From NCBI GenBank assembly GCA_964568525.1, contig CAZMPM010000006.1, positions 1 through 49,281 on the forward strand: a DNA stretch of 49,281 nt, read 5' to 3'. The notes below the pieces were generated by a model. It searched no databases. It was not told the origin of the DNA and saw only the letters and a program-made list of their open reading frames with translations. The DNA comes from CAYZPB01 sp964568525 (lineage in GTDB: Bacteria; Bacillota; Bacilli; Tepidibacillales; Tepidibacillaceae). The position numbers and the translations under genes were made by a program. Shown in pieces: positions 41,413-49,281 of the stretch (its first letter is position 1; every line of letters begins with the position of its first letter).

Positions 41413-43860
41413 CTAACGCCCAAACTGTGATATTTGTACTTTATCCCCAATTATCTTTACTTGCACCGAACCTTGAAGGTCTGTTCGCCAGATAATAGTT
41501 GCAGGTCTGGCACCGCTTTCCGCAAGCCGCTCTAACACTTCCGGTGCCGGGTGCCCATAACAATTATTCGAACCTACTGATATTATAGCATTATTTGGTT
41601 GTAGTGCGGCAAGCCATTTTTCTGTTGTTGAGCTCCTACTTCCATGATGGCCGACTTTGAGAATATCTACGCTGGGTAACTGATATTTATCGAGCAAAAG
41701 CTCCTCGCCGCTACTTTCAATATCGGCGGCAAAAATAATCCTGCTATTGTGAAACTCCGCAAGAATCGCATAGCTGCGGTCGTTCGCTTTTGTGGAATTG
41801 ACAAGCACGGCCGGAAGTAGCGTTAGCTTGCTGGTATCATCAATATTAATGCTTACAGCCTGTTCGACTTGGTAGGTGGGGATCTGTTTTGTGGTTAGTT
41901 GGGCGGCGAGTTGCCTGCCGAGATTAGTCTGTGGGAAACCGGCGGGTACGATAAAAATGTCGACTTTCACTTTTTCAAGCACGGCAAAAAATCCCCGCAG
42001 GTGGTCAACATCTTCATGCGTGAGCAGCGCATAATCCAGTTGATTCACACCTTCATAGCGAAGGAAGGGCCAGACAATTCTTGCGCCGACTTCAAAAGGG
42101 TTGTCGCGCTGTTGCCAGGGTTCTTTTGCATAATCAAGTGTGCCGCCACTATCGATAAGGATCGTCTGACCAGTGGTAGTCCTGATGAAAGCGCTGTCCC
42201 CCTGACCGACGTCGATAAAAGTGATTTCGGTTGGATTGGGGAGCAGCGCGGCGACCAGCAGTACTATCGCTAGAATCAGTGCGCTGATTTTTTCTGTTTG
42301 GAAGATTAACTGCTTGCTGCGAAAACTTATAAAAGCGACTTTTAGTTGAGAACGGAAGATTAGCCAAGTTAAAGTAATATAAAATATTAAGACGGCGAAA
42401 CCGGAAGCAATATTCCCATAGAAGTGGAGGCCGGTCAGAGACGCACTCCACTCAATAGCGCGAAACATTAACTGCAGAATGTGGGACATCACAGCAGCCA
42501 GAACAATAACAAACGTTAGGTTGATTGTCCCAAGAATCAGGATTAACAGCGCGAACGGCAGAATTAATGTGCTGAACACCGGTACAATGACAAAATTTGC
42601 GAGCCAGGAAATTAGCGAATACTGATGAAAATTGTAGAAAATTATTGGAAACGAGGCGAGTTGCGTTGTTGCAACTAGGGCGATAGCGCTAATTATCTTT
42701 GATTGCCATTTATTCTCCACTGGTGCTCGACGCGCATACCACTCCTTCATTCTCCGTTCGACCTCAGGAAAAGCAAACAAGATAAAAAATGTAATTGTAA
42801 AAGATAGCTGAAAACCAACATTGTAGATCCAGAGCGGGTTGTACAGGCTCATAATGAATAGTGCAACGCCAATCGTTTGTAATGAGATAATTTTGTTGCG
42901 AAAAATTATTCCATATAGCATTAGGAGGCTCATGATTGTTGCGCGGACCACCGAAGGCCTTAATCCGATTAATATTAAATAAATAACAAGTACGAGCATA
43001 ACAACAGCCGCAGCGTTTTCGCGGGTCATCCGCAGCCGTAGTAAGATGCCAAATAATAACATCGTAATAATCGAGAGGTGCAATCCGGAAATCGCCAAGA
43101 TATGCGCCAGACCAGTAATAGCAAAATCTTCTCGTAGTTCGGCGGGGATGTCGCCAGATTCGCCTAGCAAAATCGATTTGAGGAAGCCAGCCTCAGCTTT
43201 TGTGAAGAGTTGGTCAAACGTACCAGTGAGCGCGGACCTGATAATATTGAGCCGGTAATCAGCGGCGGAAGTGGCGGATAAGCTAATGTTTTCGATGCCG
43301 ACTACCATGATTTTGTGATAGACATGCTCGTGCGCCAAATATTGCTGATAGTTGAACTGTCCGGGATTGCTGGAGAGGTTAATTTCGGCAAAGGTTCCAC
43401 TCAGCATAATACCCATGCCGCGCTCCCACTGTCCCACGGTCGCCACATCGGTCTCATGCTTAAGATAGAGGTTCACGAGCACTCGCTCGTGCTTCGCGTT
43501 CACCGGCTTCATCATGAACTTCAGCAGGTCCCCATTTAGCACCGGATCCGTGTCAATATACCCGCGCATCTCCACACTAGCGCCGACGAACGCGCCCTGC
43601 TCGCTTAATGCCGATTTATGCGTAATGTTATATTGGAGATCGCGCGCAACTCCCAACAACAGAAATCCACATAACAACAGAATCAGCCAGCGCCGGGAGT
43701 GCGCGACAAACAAGCGGTAGGAGCCGGCGATCAGCGCCGCTCCTATTACAAATGCAGGCACGGCTATCAGCCATGCCTGCACTATCCATTCTCCTATTAA
43801 TAGACCAATTAACCAAGCGAATGCGATAAATAATAGCGGGTATCTGCGGATTATCTCCAT
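41413..43860 (-). CDS. comEC: DNA internalisation competence protein ComEC/Rec2
   Basis: Membrane channel for uptake of single-stranded DNA in transformation. 815 residues: short N-terminal membrane segments, a DUF4131/OB-like extracytoplasmic domain (about 30-190), the ComEC competence domain with some eight further spans (about 225-500, HILAISGLHLSI), and a C-terminal metallo-beta-lactamase domain (about 540-800) with THEDVDHLRG and VGHHGSRSSTTE. All domains are intact and full length. It is the last gene of comEA-comEB-comEC, 37 bases after comEB. Confidence 0.95.
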   Translation of the reverse strand: MEIIRRYPLLFIAFAWLIGLLIGEWIVQAWLIAVPAFVIGAALIAGSYRLFVAHSRRWLILLLCGFLLLGVARDLQYNITHKSALSEQGAFVGASVEMRGYIDTDPVLNGDLLKFMMKPVNAKHERVLVNLYLKHETDVATVGQWERGMGIMLSGTFAEINLSSNPGQFNYQQYLAHEHVYHKIMVVGIENISLSATSAADYRLNIIRSALTGTFDQLFTKAEAGFLKSILLGESGDIPAELREDFAITGLAHILAISGLHLSIITMLLFGILLRLRMTRENAAAVVMLVLVIYLILIGLRPSVVRATIMSLLMLYGIIFRNKIISLQTIGVALFIMSLYNPLWIYNVGFQLSFTITFFILFAFPEVERRMKEWYARRAPVENKWQSKIISAIALVATTQLASFPIIFYNFHQYSLISWLANFVIVPVFSTLILPFALLILILGTINLTFVIVLAAVMSHILQLMFRAIEWSASLTGLHFYGNIASGFAVLIFYITLTWLIFRSQLKVAFISFRSKQLIFQTEKISALILAIVLLVAALLPNPTEITFIDVGQGDSAFIRTTTGQTILIDSGGTLDYAKEPWQQRDNPFEVGARIVWPFLRYEGVNQLDYALLTHEDVDHLRGFFAVLEKVKVDIFIVPAGFPQTNLGRQLAAQLTTKQIPTYQVEQAVSINIDDTSKLTLLPAVLVNSTKANDRSYAILAEFHNSRIIFAADIESSGEELLLDKYQLPSVDILKVGHHGSRSSTTEKWLAALQPNNAIISVGSNNCYGHPAPEVLERLAESGARPATIIWRTDLQGSVQVKIIGDKVQISQFGR

Positions 43861-43897
43861 ACAGCTATCTTCGCAGTCAATCCGCTAAATCCTTTTT

Positions 43898-44377
43898 TTA
43901 TTTTTCTTGACGAACATATTGACGATAGATTATTCCTGCCTCTTCAAATAGCTGCCCCACCTTCTGGTGATCTTTCTCATAAATGTGCTCATATACTACT
44001 TCCTTAATACCACTATTCGCAAGCATTTTGGCACAATTATAGCAAGGTGAATCAGTTGAATAGACTGTTGCTCCTTCACGATCATCGCGGTCAGTAAATA
44101 ACATCAAATTTACCTCCGCGTGGATTGTGCGAATGCAGCGGATCTTCTGTTCACCATCTTCCTCAAAATGCTCAATCATACAACCATTTTCTAAACAATC
44201 AGCGACACCGGATGGACTACCATTGTAACCGGTTCCCATCAGTTTATGATCCTTAACGAGAATTGCACCAACTTGCCGACGCGGACAAGTTGCCCGTTCC
44301 GCCACATTAAAAGTTAACTGCATAAAATATTCGTCCCAACTCTTGCGCTTCCGTACTTCTGTATTCTCTGATTCCAT
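43898..44377 (-). CDS. comEB: dCMP deaminase family protein (ComEB)
   Basis: Zinc deaminase of 159 residues, probably converting dCMP to dUMP. Zinc ligands are in HAEVN (about 87-91, His and catalytic Glu) and PCYNCAKML (about 110-118). FNVAERATCPRRQVGAILVKD is the family start. ATG follows GGGAGG. It lies between comEA and comEC as in Bacillus; in that genus it is not needed for DNA uptake. Confidence 0.95.
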   Translation of the reverse strand: MESENTEVRKRKSWDEYFMQLTFNVAERATCPRRQVGAILVKDHKLMGTGYNGSPSGVADCLENGCMIEHFEEDGEQKIRCIRTIHAEVNLMLFTDRDDREGATVYSTDSPCYNCAKMLANSGIKEVVYEHIYEKDHQKVGQLFEEAGIIYRQYVRQEK

Positions 44378-44449
44378 TCAGATTCCTCCCAACTTGCAGC
44401 TATTATCCATTTTTATTTATTATAACCGATTTTCTACCGCAATTTACAC

Positions 44450-45070
44450 CTAAACTACAATTAAATCCTTAATTTGCGCAAAAGTTGCCGAGCCAATCCC
44501 CGAAACGCGCATTAAATCTTCAATTTTGGCGAATCCACCATGCTGTTCGCGGTAAGTGATAATCGCTTGAGCTTTGACTTCCCCAATCCCCGCCAGACTC
44601 ATTAATTGATTCTTGTTCGCAGTGTTAATATTAACCTTGCCCGGGGTTGCACTTTGACTGGCCCCAGCGGTCGGCGTTGGCTTGATTATTTCACCTTTCT
44701 TTGGAATAATTATTTCCATAGCATCATAGATTAATGCTGCCAGATTTATCTGGTAGGTATCAGCATCTGCCAGCAATCCGCCGGCTAATTCAACGACATC
44801 AATTACGCGTCCGTCTGCGGGTAAAGCATAGACTCCTGGCCGCTCAATCGCACCTTTGATATCGACAAAAACTTTTGCCGCTTCTGGCGCAGTTACGGCG
44901 ACATCCTGTTCAGTATTAGCTACAGTATTAGCATTTACAACCAGATTACTATCATCTAACGCCGTAAACTCAGGAGCAGCAGGTTTTTCTAGTAACCAAT
45001 AACCAACCAAACCAACAATCAATAGAACAATTACAACAATAACAACTTTAACTTTAGTACCTAAAAACAA
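44450..45070 (-). CDS. comEA: Competence DNA receptor ComEA
   Basis: Membrane-anchored double-strand DNA receptor. The TTG at 45068-45070, six bases after GGAGGG, is the best start and gives 206 residues (ATG 45088 is upstream, overlapping the ribosome site). N-terminal membrane span (about 6-24), an SLBB/SoxA-like beta domain (about 65-125, VDIKGAIERPGVY), a short linker, and a C-terminal helix-hairpin-helix DNA-binding domain (KVNINTANKNQLMSLAGIGEVKA, about 142-206). First gene of the comE operon. Confidence 0.93.
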   Translation of the reverse strand: MFLGTKVKVVIVVIVLLIVGLVGYWLLEKPAAPEFTALDDSNLVVNANTVANTEQDVAVTAPEAAKVFVDIKGAIERPGVYALPADGRVIDVVELAGGLLADADTYQINLAALIYDAMEIIIPKKGEIIKPTPTAGASQSATPGKVNINTANKNQLMSLAGIGEVKAQAIITYREQHGGFAKIEDLMRVSGIGSATFAQIKDLIVV

Positions 45071-45211
45071 ATAAAACCCTCCATACATAATTATTAATAT
45101 TTGATGAACAAACACTTAATCAGGTGCCAAAAAGAGCAAAATAGGGTAGAATCAACGATAAGATTATTACTATATTTTAACATAAATTCCTAGATTTTTG
45201 TAATTAATCGG

Positions 45212-45240
45212 TTGAATTTCAATAAATTTCAAATTAATGT
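45212..45240 (+). promoter_or_regulatory. Possible promoter of the NapH-like module
   Basis: TTGAAT (45212-45217), 17 bases, TAATGT (45235-45240). It ends 16 bases before the first gene, which would give a very short leader. Confidence 0.35.
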
Positions 45241-45256
45241 AAAGGAAGCTTGAACA

Positions 45257-45697
45257 GTGGAAACTAACAATAGTAACTCTTTAGGTAATTTTAAATACTT
45301 TATAGGTGTATTTATGCTGATAATCTTGATTGTTGGACTTGTCTCGATAAATATTTCGCAGATAATGGCCGAATCTAGTGATAAAGCACGCACCGACCAA
45401 CCAGGCGGAAGATATACGCTGGAAGGACTTATTGAAAAATACAATCTTGACGCCGATGAATTCTATGCCGCAATCAAACTGCCTAAAGATTTTGTTGATA
45501 CCGGCGAACCGATTGTAAAATATGTCCGCGCCGGAATACTAAGCTACACTAATATTAATACCTACATGACGCCAATTGTTGCTGCCTATCGGGCTGCACA
45601 AGCCGGGGGGACAACAACGACATCTGGGGCTGAAACCCCTGATGCTGAAACTCCAGAAGCTGAAACTCCAGAAGATGAAGCTCCTAAGTCACCATAG
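45257..45697 (+). CDS. Single-span protein, paralogue of the gene at 46725
   Basis: 146 residues, GTG start with AAGGAAG eight bases upstream. One membrane span (about 14-36); the rest should lie outside the membrane. A conserved block at about 54-100 (YTLEGLIEKYNLDADEFYAA, then a proline-led DT segment and NINTYM) matches a block in the gene at 46725 at spaced positions: IxxYNLxxxEFYxAL. The C-terminus is a Pro/Glu/Thr repeat (AETPxAETPE). The block resembles the uncharacterised helical segment seen next to or fused with some 4Fe-4S and DUF4405 membrane proteins in clostridia. Function unknown; probably a partner of the Fe-S protein encoded next. Confidence 0.75.
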   Translation: METNNSNSLGNFKYFIGVFMLIILIVGLVSINISQIMAESSDKARTDQPGGRYTLEGLIEKYNLDADEFYAAIKLPKDFVDTGEPIVKYVRAGILSYTNINTYMTPIVAAYRAAQAGGTTTTSGAETPDAETPEAETPEDEAPKSP

Positions 45698-45799
45698 TGG
45701 TTGTAAATTGCTTAAAGTTAAGGAAAAACATTATTCTATCAATTAAACTGTAGTAAATGTGTAGGATCGACACAGCAGAGAGCGAAAGAAGGAATTGAA

Positions 45800-46738
45800 T
45801 TGGCGAAGAAAAAACCGAAAAACCAACTGCCTTGGTATCAACGCATCCGTACTTATCGTTTAATTACCCAGGGAATTGTCTTTATATTTATTGCTTTTAT
45901 CCTATGGCGACATCTTTTTTACTATGATCGGAACCTTGAGGAATATTGTCCTTTTGGCGGTCTTGAGACCTTATATTCATACTTAACCAAAGACACATTT
46001 TTACGCAACACCAGCATGAGTAACCTTGTGCTATTCGGCCTTATCGTATTAATCACTTTATTATTCCGCGGAGGGTTCTGCAGTTGGATCTGCCCGCTCG
46101 GTACGTCACAAGAGATTATTCGCAAAACCGGTTACTACATTGGCAGACTACCCGGCATCAAAATTATTAACAATAAATACCGTGGCCTCATACGTAAAAA
46201 CCGTGCAGGGCTGCATGAGTTTGACAAGCAGATGCGCACAATAAAATATTTTCTGCTGCCTTTGATTTTGATAGCGACTTGGTACGCCGGCGTAATGGTA
46301 ATCCGAGACTACGACATAATTGTTGCAACTATGAAAATTACAACCGGACAGATTACTTTTGCTCTAATAATGTTAATCTTCTTTATCGTAATGTCGCTTT
46401 TCATTACGCGACCTTTCTGTAAGTATCTCTGCCCAATGGGTGCTACAATTAATATTATCGGACTGGCAAGCCCGCTAAGGATTGTAAAAAACGACTCCAT
46501 CTGCACAAGCTGTCGTCTGTGCGAACGCGCCTGTCCAATGGATATTGATATTGTTGCGCAAGAAGGCAAAATCGATGCGCTCGATTGCAACCACTGTCTA
46601 AATTGCTTAGATGCTTGCAATAGAGACGGAGTACTTGACTTAGAGTACTTCCCGAAAAACCTTTATAATCTTAAAAAGAAAAAAGCCTTCCTGAAAAGCT
46701 TAACGGAGGAAAAGGAAGATAGTAATGAGCAAGTTTAA
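45800..46738 (+). CDS. NapH-like 4Fe-4S membrane protein
   Basis: Membrane electron carrier, 312 residues, TTG start after AAGGAATTGAA. About five spans. Cysteine motifs near the membrane: CPFGG at 50-54, GGFCSWICPLG (Cys94, Cys98) and RPFCKYLCPMG (Cys207, Cys211), as in NapH/YccM/RdxA proteins. Then two 4Fe-4S clusters: Cys235, 238, 241, 245 and Cys263, 266, 269, 273. This type usually takes electrons from quinol to a periplasmic or extracytoplasmic acceptor. No catalytic reductase gene is in the window; only two paralogous single-span proteins flank it. Its last 14 bases overlap the next gene. Confidence 0.88.
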   Translation: MAKKKPKNQLPWYQRIRTYRLITQGIVFIFIAFILWRHLFYYDRNLEEYCPFGGLETLYSYLTKDTFLRNTSMSNLVLFGLIVLITLLFRGGFCSWICPLGTSQEIIRKTGYYIGRLPGIKIINNKYRGLIRKNRAGLHEFDKQMRTIKYFLLPLILIATWYAGVMVIRDYDIIVATMKITTGQITFALIMLIFFIVMSLFITRPFCKYLCPMGATINIIGLASPLRIVKNDSICTSCRLCERACPMDIDIVAQEGKIDALDCNHCLNCLDACNRDGVLDLEYFPKNLYNLKKKKAFLKSLTEEKEDSNEQV

Positions 46739-47096
46739 GTTTCTTTACGGTTTTCTTATATTTGCGATTATCGCGGGCGGATTTACTTTTGCCTATAAAG
46801 GCGGTCTTTTTCCCAACATGACACTTGAAGCACCAGTAGTAACTGAGCTTAGCTATGTAGATTTAGCAGCCATTGCCGGTAAGGGTATCGATAGTGACCG
46901 CCGTGGCACGCGAAGTATGCGCGAGATTATAGTTGCTTACAACTTAACGAAAGCGGAGTTCTACGAAGCGCTGAATATCCCTGAGGACTATCCCGATACC
47001 AATACAGTCCTCCAACTAATTACTGATGGCGTCAGCAACTCAAATGCTGTCCATGCTTATTTAGAAAATATTGTCGAAAATTTCGAAAACAAATAA
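46725..47096 (+). CDS. Single-span protein, paralogue of the gene at 45257
   Basis: 123 residues; the start overlaps the Fe-S gene by 14 bases, with GGAGGAAAAGGAAG upstream. One membrane span or signal anchor (about 6-24). Residues about 65-115 (RSMREIIVAYNLTKAEFYEA, an IPEDYPDT segment and NAVHAYLENIV) match the block in the 45257 product, without its Pro/Glu tail. No cysteine or heme motif. Translational coupling to the Fe-S protein supports a physical partnership. Function unknown. Confidence 0.78.
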   Translation: MSKFKFLYGFLIFAIIAGGFTFAYKGGLFPNMTLEAPVVTELSYVDLAAIAGKGIDSDRRGTRSMREIIVAYNLTKAEFYEALNIPEDYPDTNTVLQLITDGVSNSNAVHAYLENIVENFENK

Positions 47097-47135
47097 GATT
47101 CGTGTTCAAAAAATCTGAGCACGAATCTTTTTTTA
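47095..47135. terminator. Terminator after the NapH-like module
   Basis: AAGATTCGTG pairs with CACGAATCTT and is followed by seven or more Ts on the plus strand. Its reverse side can also end leuS, which converges on it. Confidence 0.88.
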
Positions 47136-47155
47136 TTTTCTCTTTTAAGTTCAGT

Positions 47156-49281
47156 TTAACCAACTACTATATTAACCAACTTCTTCGGTACGATAATTAC
47201 TTTGCGTATTTCCCTACCCTCCGCCCACTTTTCAAGCGCCGGATCATCAAATATCAATTGCTCGATCTCTTCTTTTGTTGCTGAAGTTGGTACAATCAAC
47301 TTGCCGCGCAGTTTCCCATTAACCTGTACAGCAATTTCAATTTCATCCAAAATCAGATATTCTTCAGAATACTTAGGCCACGCAACATAGTAGATATTGT
47401 CCTCATTGCCAACTAAATTCCAGAGTTCCTCAGAAAGGTGCGGGGTGATCGGCGACAACAGGATAACCACTGTGCGAATCGCCTCAGCTAGTATCGCGCT
47501 GTTAACTTTTTCAGAAACGCCATATATTTTGTTAACTAACTCCATCACCGCACTAATTGCAGTATTGAAGTTGCTACGTTCAGCAATATCATGAGTTGCT
47601 CTTTTTATCGTGATGTGGAGAGTGCGACGTAAATCTTTATCTTCATCCGTTAGTTCCGCTTCATTGTAATTACCAGCAGTCGGATTCTCACGTAGCAAAT
47701 CAAGATGAGTATGGACCATCCGCCAGACGCGATTCAAAAAGCGGTAGCTTCCCTCAACACCAGCCTCTGTCCAGTCAAGGTCGCGATCAGGCGGAGCCGC
47801 AAACAAGATAAATAATCGCGCTGTATCAGCTCCATACTTCGCAAAAATCTCGGTCGGGCTGACGACATTGCCTTTAGATTTCGACATTTTGGAACCATCT
47901 TTAATAACCATCCCTTGTGTTAACAGTGATTTGAATGGCTCCTCATATTTAACAAGACCCGCGTCATAGAGCACCTTAGTAAAAAACCGCGAATACAATA
48001 AGTGCAGCACCGCATGTTCAACACCGCCAACATACTCATCGACCGGCATCCAATTATTGACCAAGTTAGAATCGAATGCGCCTGCTTGGTAATGCGGGCT
48101 AATAAAGCGATAATAATACCAAGATGAATCGATAAACGTATCCATCGTGTCGGTCTCACGCTTTGCTGCCTCACCACATTTAGGACAAGTCGTATTCACA
48201 AAAGCCGCCGATGTTGTGAGCGGATTATTTTTCCCATCAAAAATTACATCCTCCGGCAAAAGTACGGGCAACTCCTCAAGCGGTACTGGCTGTGGTCCGC
48301 ACTTTTCACAGTAAACAATTGGAATTGGTGCGCCCCAATAACGCTGACGAGAGATCAACCAATCGCGCAAGCGATAATTAATATTGGCTTCCCCTTTTCC
48401 CAGCTTCGCAAGTTGCTCGCTAAATAGTGGTAGGGCCACACGATTATTCAATCCATCAAATTCTCCAGAATTAACTTGGATTCCATCATCGACGAATGCT
48501 GCCTTCAATTGACTGCCAGGAAGAATCCGATATTCTTCAACCTGATCTGCAGGTGCAATTACAATTTTGATTGGCAAATCATACTTACTAGCGAACTCAA
48601 AGTCGCGCTCATCATGCGCCGGAACGCCCATTACAGCACCGGTACCATAATCAACAAGAACATAATTAGCGACCCAGATCGGCACATTTTCGCCGGTTAG
48701 CGGATGTTTTGCGTAACTGCCAGTAAAGTAACCTACTTTCTCAACCTCGGTCGAGGTCCGAGCAATCTCGCTCTCTTTTGCCAACTCTTTAATAAACTCA
48801 TCAATTGCCGCTTCATTCTCGTGCCCTTTTATCAGTGCTGGAACAAGTACATGTTCTGGAGCTAACACCATATAAGTAACACCATATAGCGTGTCCGGGC
48901 GAGTCGTAAAAACAGGTATTTTAGCATCATTATGCGTCGGCACCGTAAAGACAACCTCCGCACCCTCACTGCGTCCAATCCAGTTCCGTTGCATCAACTT
49001 AACCTTATCCGGCCAACCATCTAGACCGTCCAGATCATTCAGGAGACGCTCCGCATAATCCGTTATTTTTAGGAACCACTGACTAAGTTTACGCTTCGAA
49101 ACTACGCTATTACAGCGCCAACAGAGGCCATCTTCAACCTGTTCATTGGCAAGCACCGTGTTACAATCCGGGCACCAGTTAACAGCCGCTTCTTTTTTGT
49201 AGGCTAAACCGCGTTCATAGAATAACAGGAATAACCATTGCGTATATTTATAATATTCAGGTGTGCTAGTAGCAAGGTAGC
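47156..49281 (-). CDS. leuS: Leucyl-tRNA synthetase, C-terminal part (cut by window edge)
   Basis: Class I synthetase. About 709 residues are in the window; the frame continues through the right edge (TPEYYKYTQWLFL, then NWCPDC), so the start and the HIGH motif are outside. Visible are the zinc cysteines (WCPDC and CWRC), the CP1 editing domain with TRPDTLYGVTYMVLAPEH, the class motif SKMSKSKGNVVSP (KMSKS), the anticodon-binding domain and the C-terminal domain. A GTG at 49156 is internal, not a start. In many Firmicutes leuS lies near comEA, as here. Confidence 0.97.
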   Translation of the reverse strand, partial: YLATSTPEYYKYTQWLFLLFYERGLAYKKEAAVNWCPDCNTVLANEQVEDGLCWRCNSVVSKRKLSQWFLKITDYAERLLNDLDGLDGWPDKVKLMQRNWIGRSEGAEVVFTVPTHNDAKIPVFTTRPDTLYGVTYMVLAPEHVLVPALIKGHENEAAIDEFIKELAKESEIARTSTEVEKVGYFTGSYAKHPLTGENVPIWVANYVLVDYGTGAVMGVPAHDERDFEFASKYDLPIKIVIAPADQVEEYRILPGSQLKAAFVDDGIQVNSGEFDGLNNRVALPLFSEQLAKLGKGEANINYRLRDWLISRQRYWGAPIPIVYCEKCGPQPVPLEELPVLLPEDVIFDGKNNPLTTSAAFVNTTCPKCGEAAKRETDTMDTFIDSSWYYYRFISPHYQAGAFDSNLVNNWMPVDEYVGGVEHAVLHLLYSRFFTKVLYDAGLVKYEEPFKSLLTQGMVIKDGSKMSKSKGNVVSPTEIFAKYGADTARLFILFAAPPDRDLDWTEAGVEGSYRFLNRVWRMVHTHLDLLRENPTAGNYNEAELTDEDKDLRRTLHITIKRATHDIAERSNFNTAISAVMELVNKIYGVSEKVNSAILAEAIRTVVILLSPITPHLSEELWNLVGNEDNIYYVAWPKYSEEYLILDEIEIAVQVNGKLRGKLIVPTSATKEEIEQLIFDDPALEKWAEGREIRKVIIVPKKLVNIVVG

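Noticed and set aside
45629..45694. Repeat array at the end of the 45257 gene
   Set aside because: The repeated units code for a Pro/Glu/Thr tail in frame; it is protein low complexity, not a CRISPR array. No CRISPR array was seen anywhere in the window.
1..49281. tRNA or rRNA genes
   Set aside because: No cloverleaf-like gene or rRNA segment was recognised; the gaps between genes are mostly short and hold promoters, terminators or nothing visible.

Overview
The window reads as a chromosomal segment of a low-to-moderate GC, anaerobic Bacillota (Clostridia-like) bacterium. The gene order is the classic Firmicutes housekeeping block, running on the minus strand from right to left: leuS, comEA-comEB-comEC, holA, then (after an accessory gap) rpsT/lepA, hemW, hrcA-grpE-dnaK-dnaJ-prmA-mtaB, HIT, rpsU-yqeY, phoH-pgpH-ybeY-dgkA-era, the SCIFF peptide and its radical SAM maturase, recO, glyQ-glyS, the PPDK regulatory protein and ppdK, with the 5' part of dnaG at the left edge. 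SCIFF plus maturase and PPDK plus its regulator point to Clostridia. Sporulation genes that normally sit in this block (gpr and spoIIP between rpsT and lepA, yqfC/yqfD before phoH) are absent, so the organism may not form endospores.

Layout. 0-5.2 kb: dnaG (partial), a ZIP metal transporter, a Prx6-type peroxiredoxin, PerR with tandem operator boxes, an aldehyde dehydrogenase and an MsrA-MsrB fusion, together an oxidative-stress island. 5.3-14.4 kb: PPDK, its regulator, GlyRS, RecO and the SCIFF system, including a 50-residue precursor encoded at 14210-14362. 14.4-31.5 kb: ribosome maturation, envelope and heat-shock genes with a perfect CIRCE element, and S21 and S20 genes with clear promoters or terminators. 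31.5-33.3 kb: a scar built only of broken pieces: a 110-bp inverted-repeat element, the frameshifted C-terminus of an AAA_13 ATPase, a short stretch of phage replication genes (DUF2815 and family A polymerase), and the N-terminal third of an RsgA-like GTPase. 33.3-39.0 kb: accessory genes: DUF4491, an Fe-S type Rrf2 regulator with an IscR-like palindrome, membrane proteins, lipoproteins and a permuted NlpC/P60-like hydrolase. 39.0-45.1 kb: holA, an ECF sigma/anti-sigma pair with its own ECF-type promoter, and the complete comE locus. 45.2-47.1 kb: a three-gene module in which two paralogous single-span proteins flank a NapH-like 4Fe-4S membrane protein. 47.2 kb to the end: leuS, cut by the right edge.

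The best candidates for something little described are the NapH-like module with paired small partners (45.2-47.1 kb), the SCIFF precursor with one of its signature cysteines replaced by methionine, and the Rrf2-controlled seven-span membrane protein (33.8-35.0 kb). All functional statements rest on motif recognition by eye; no database search was run.
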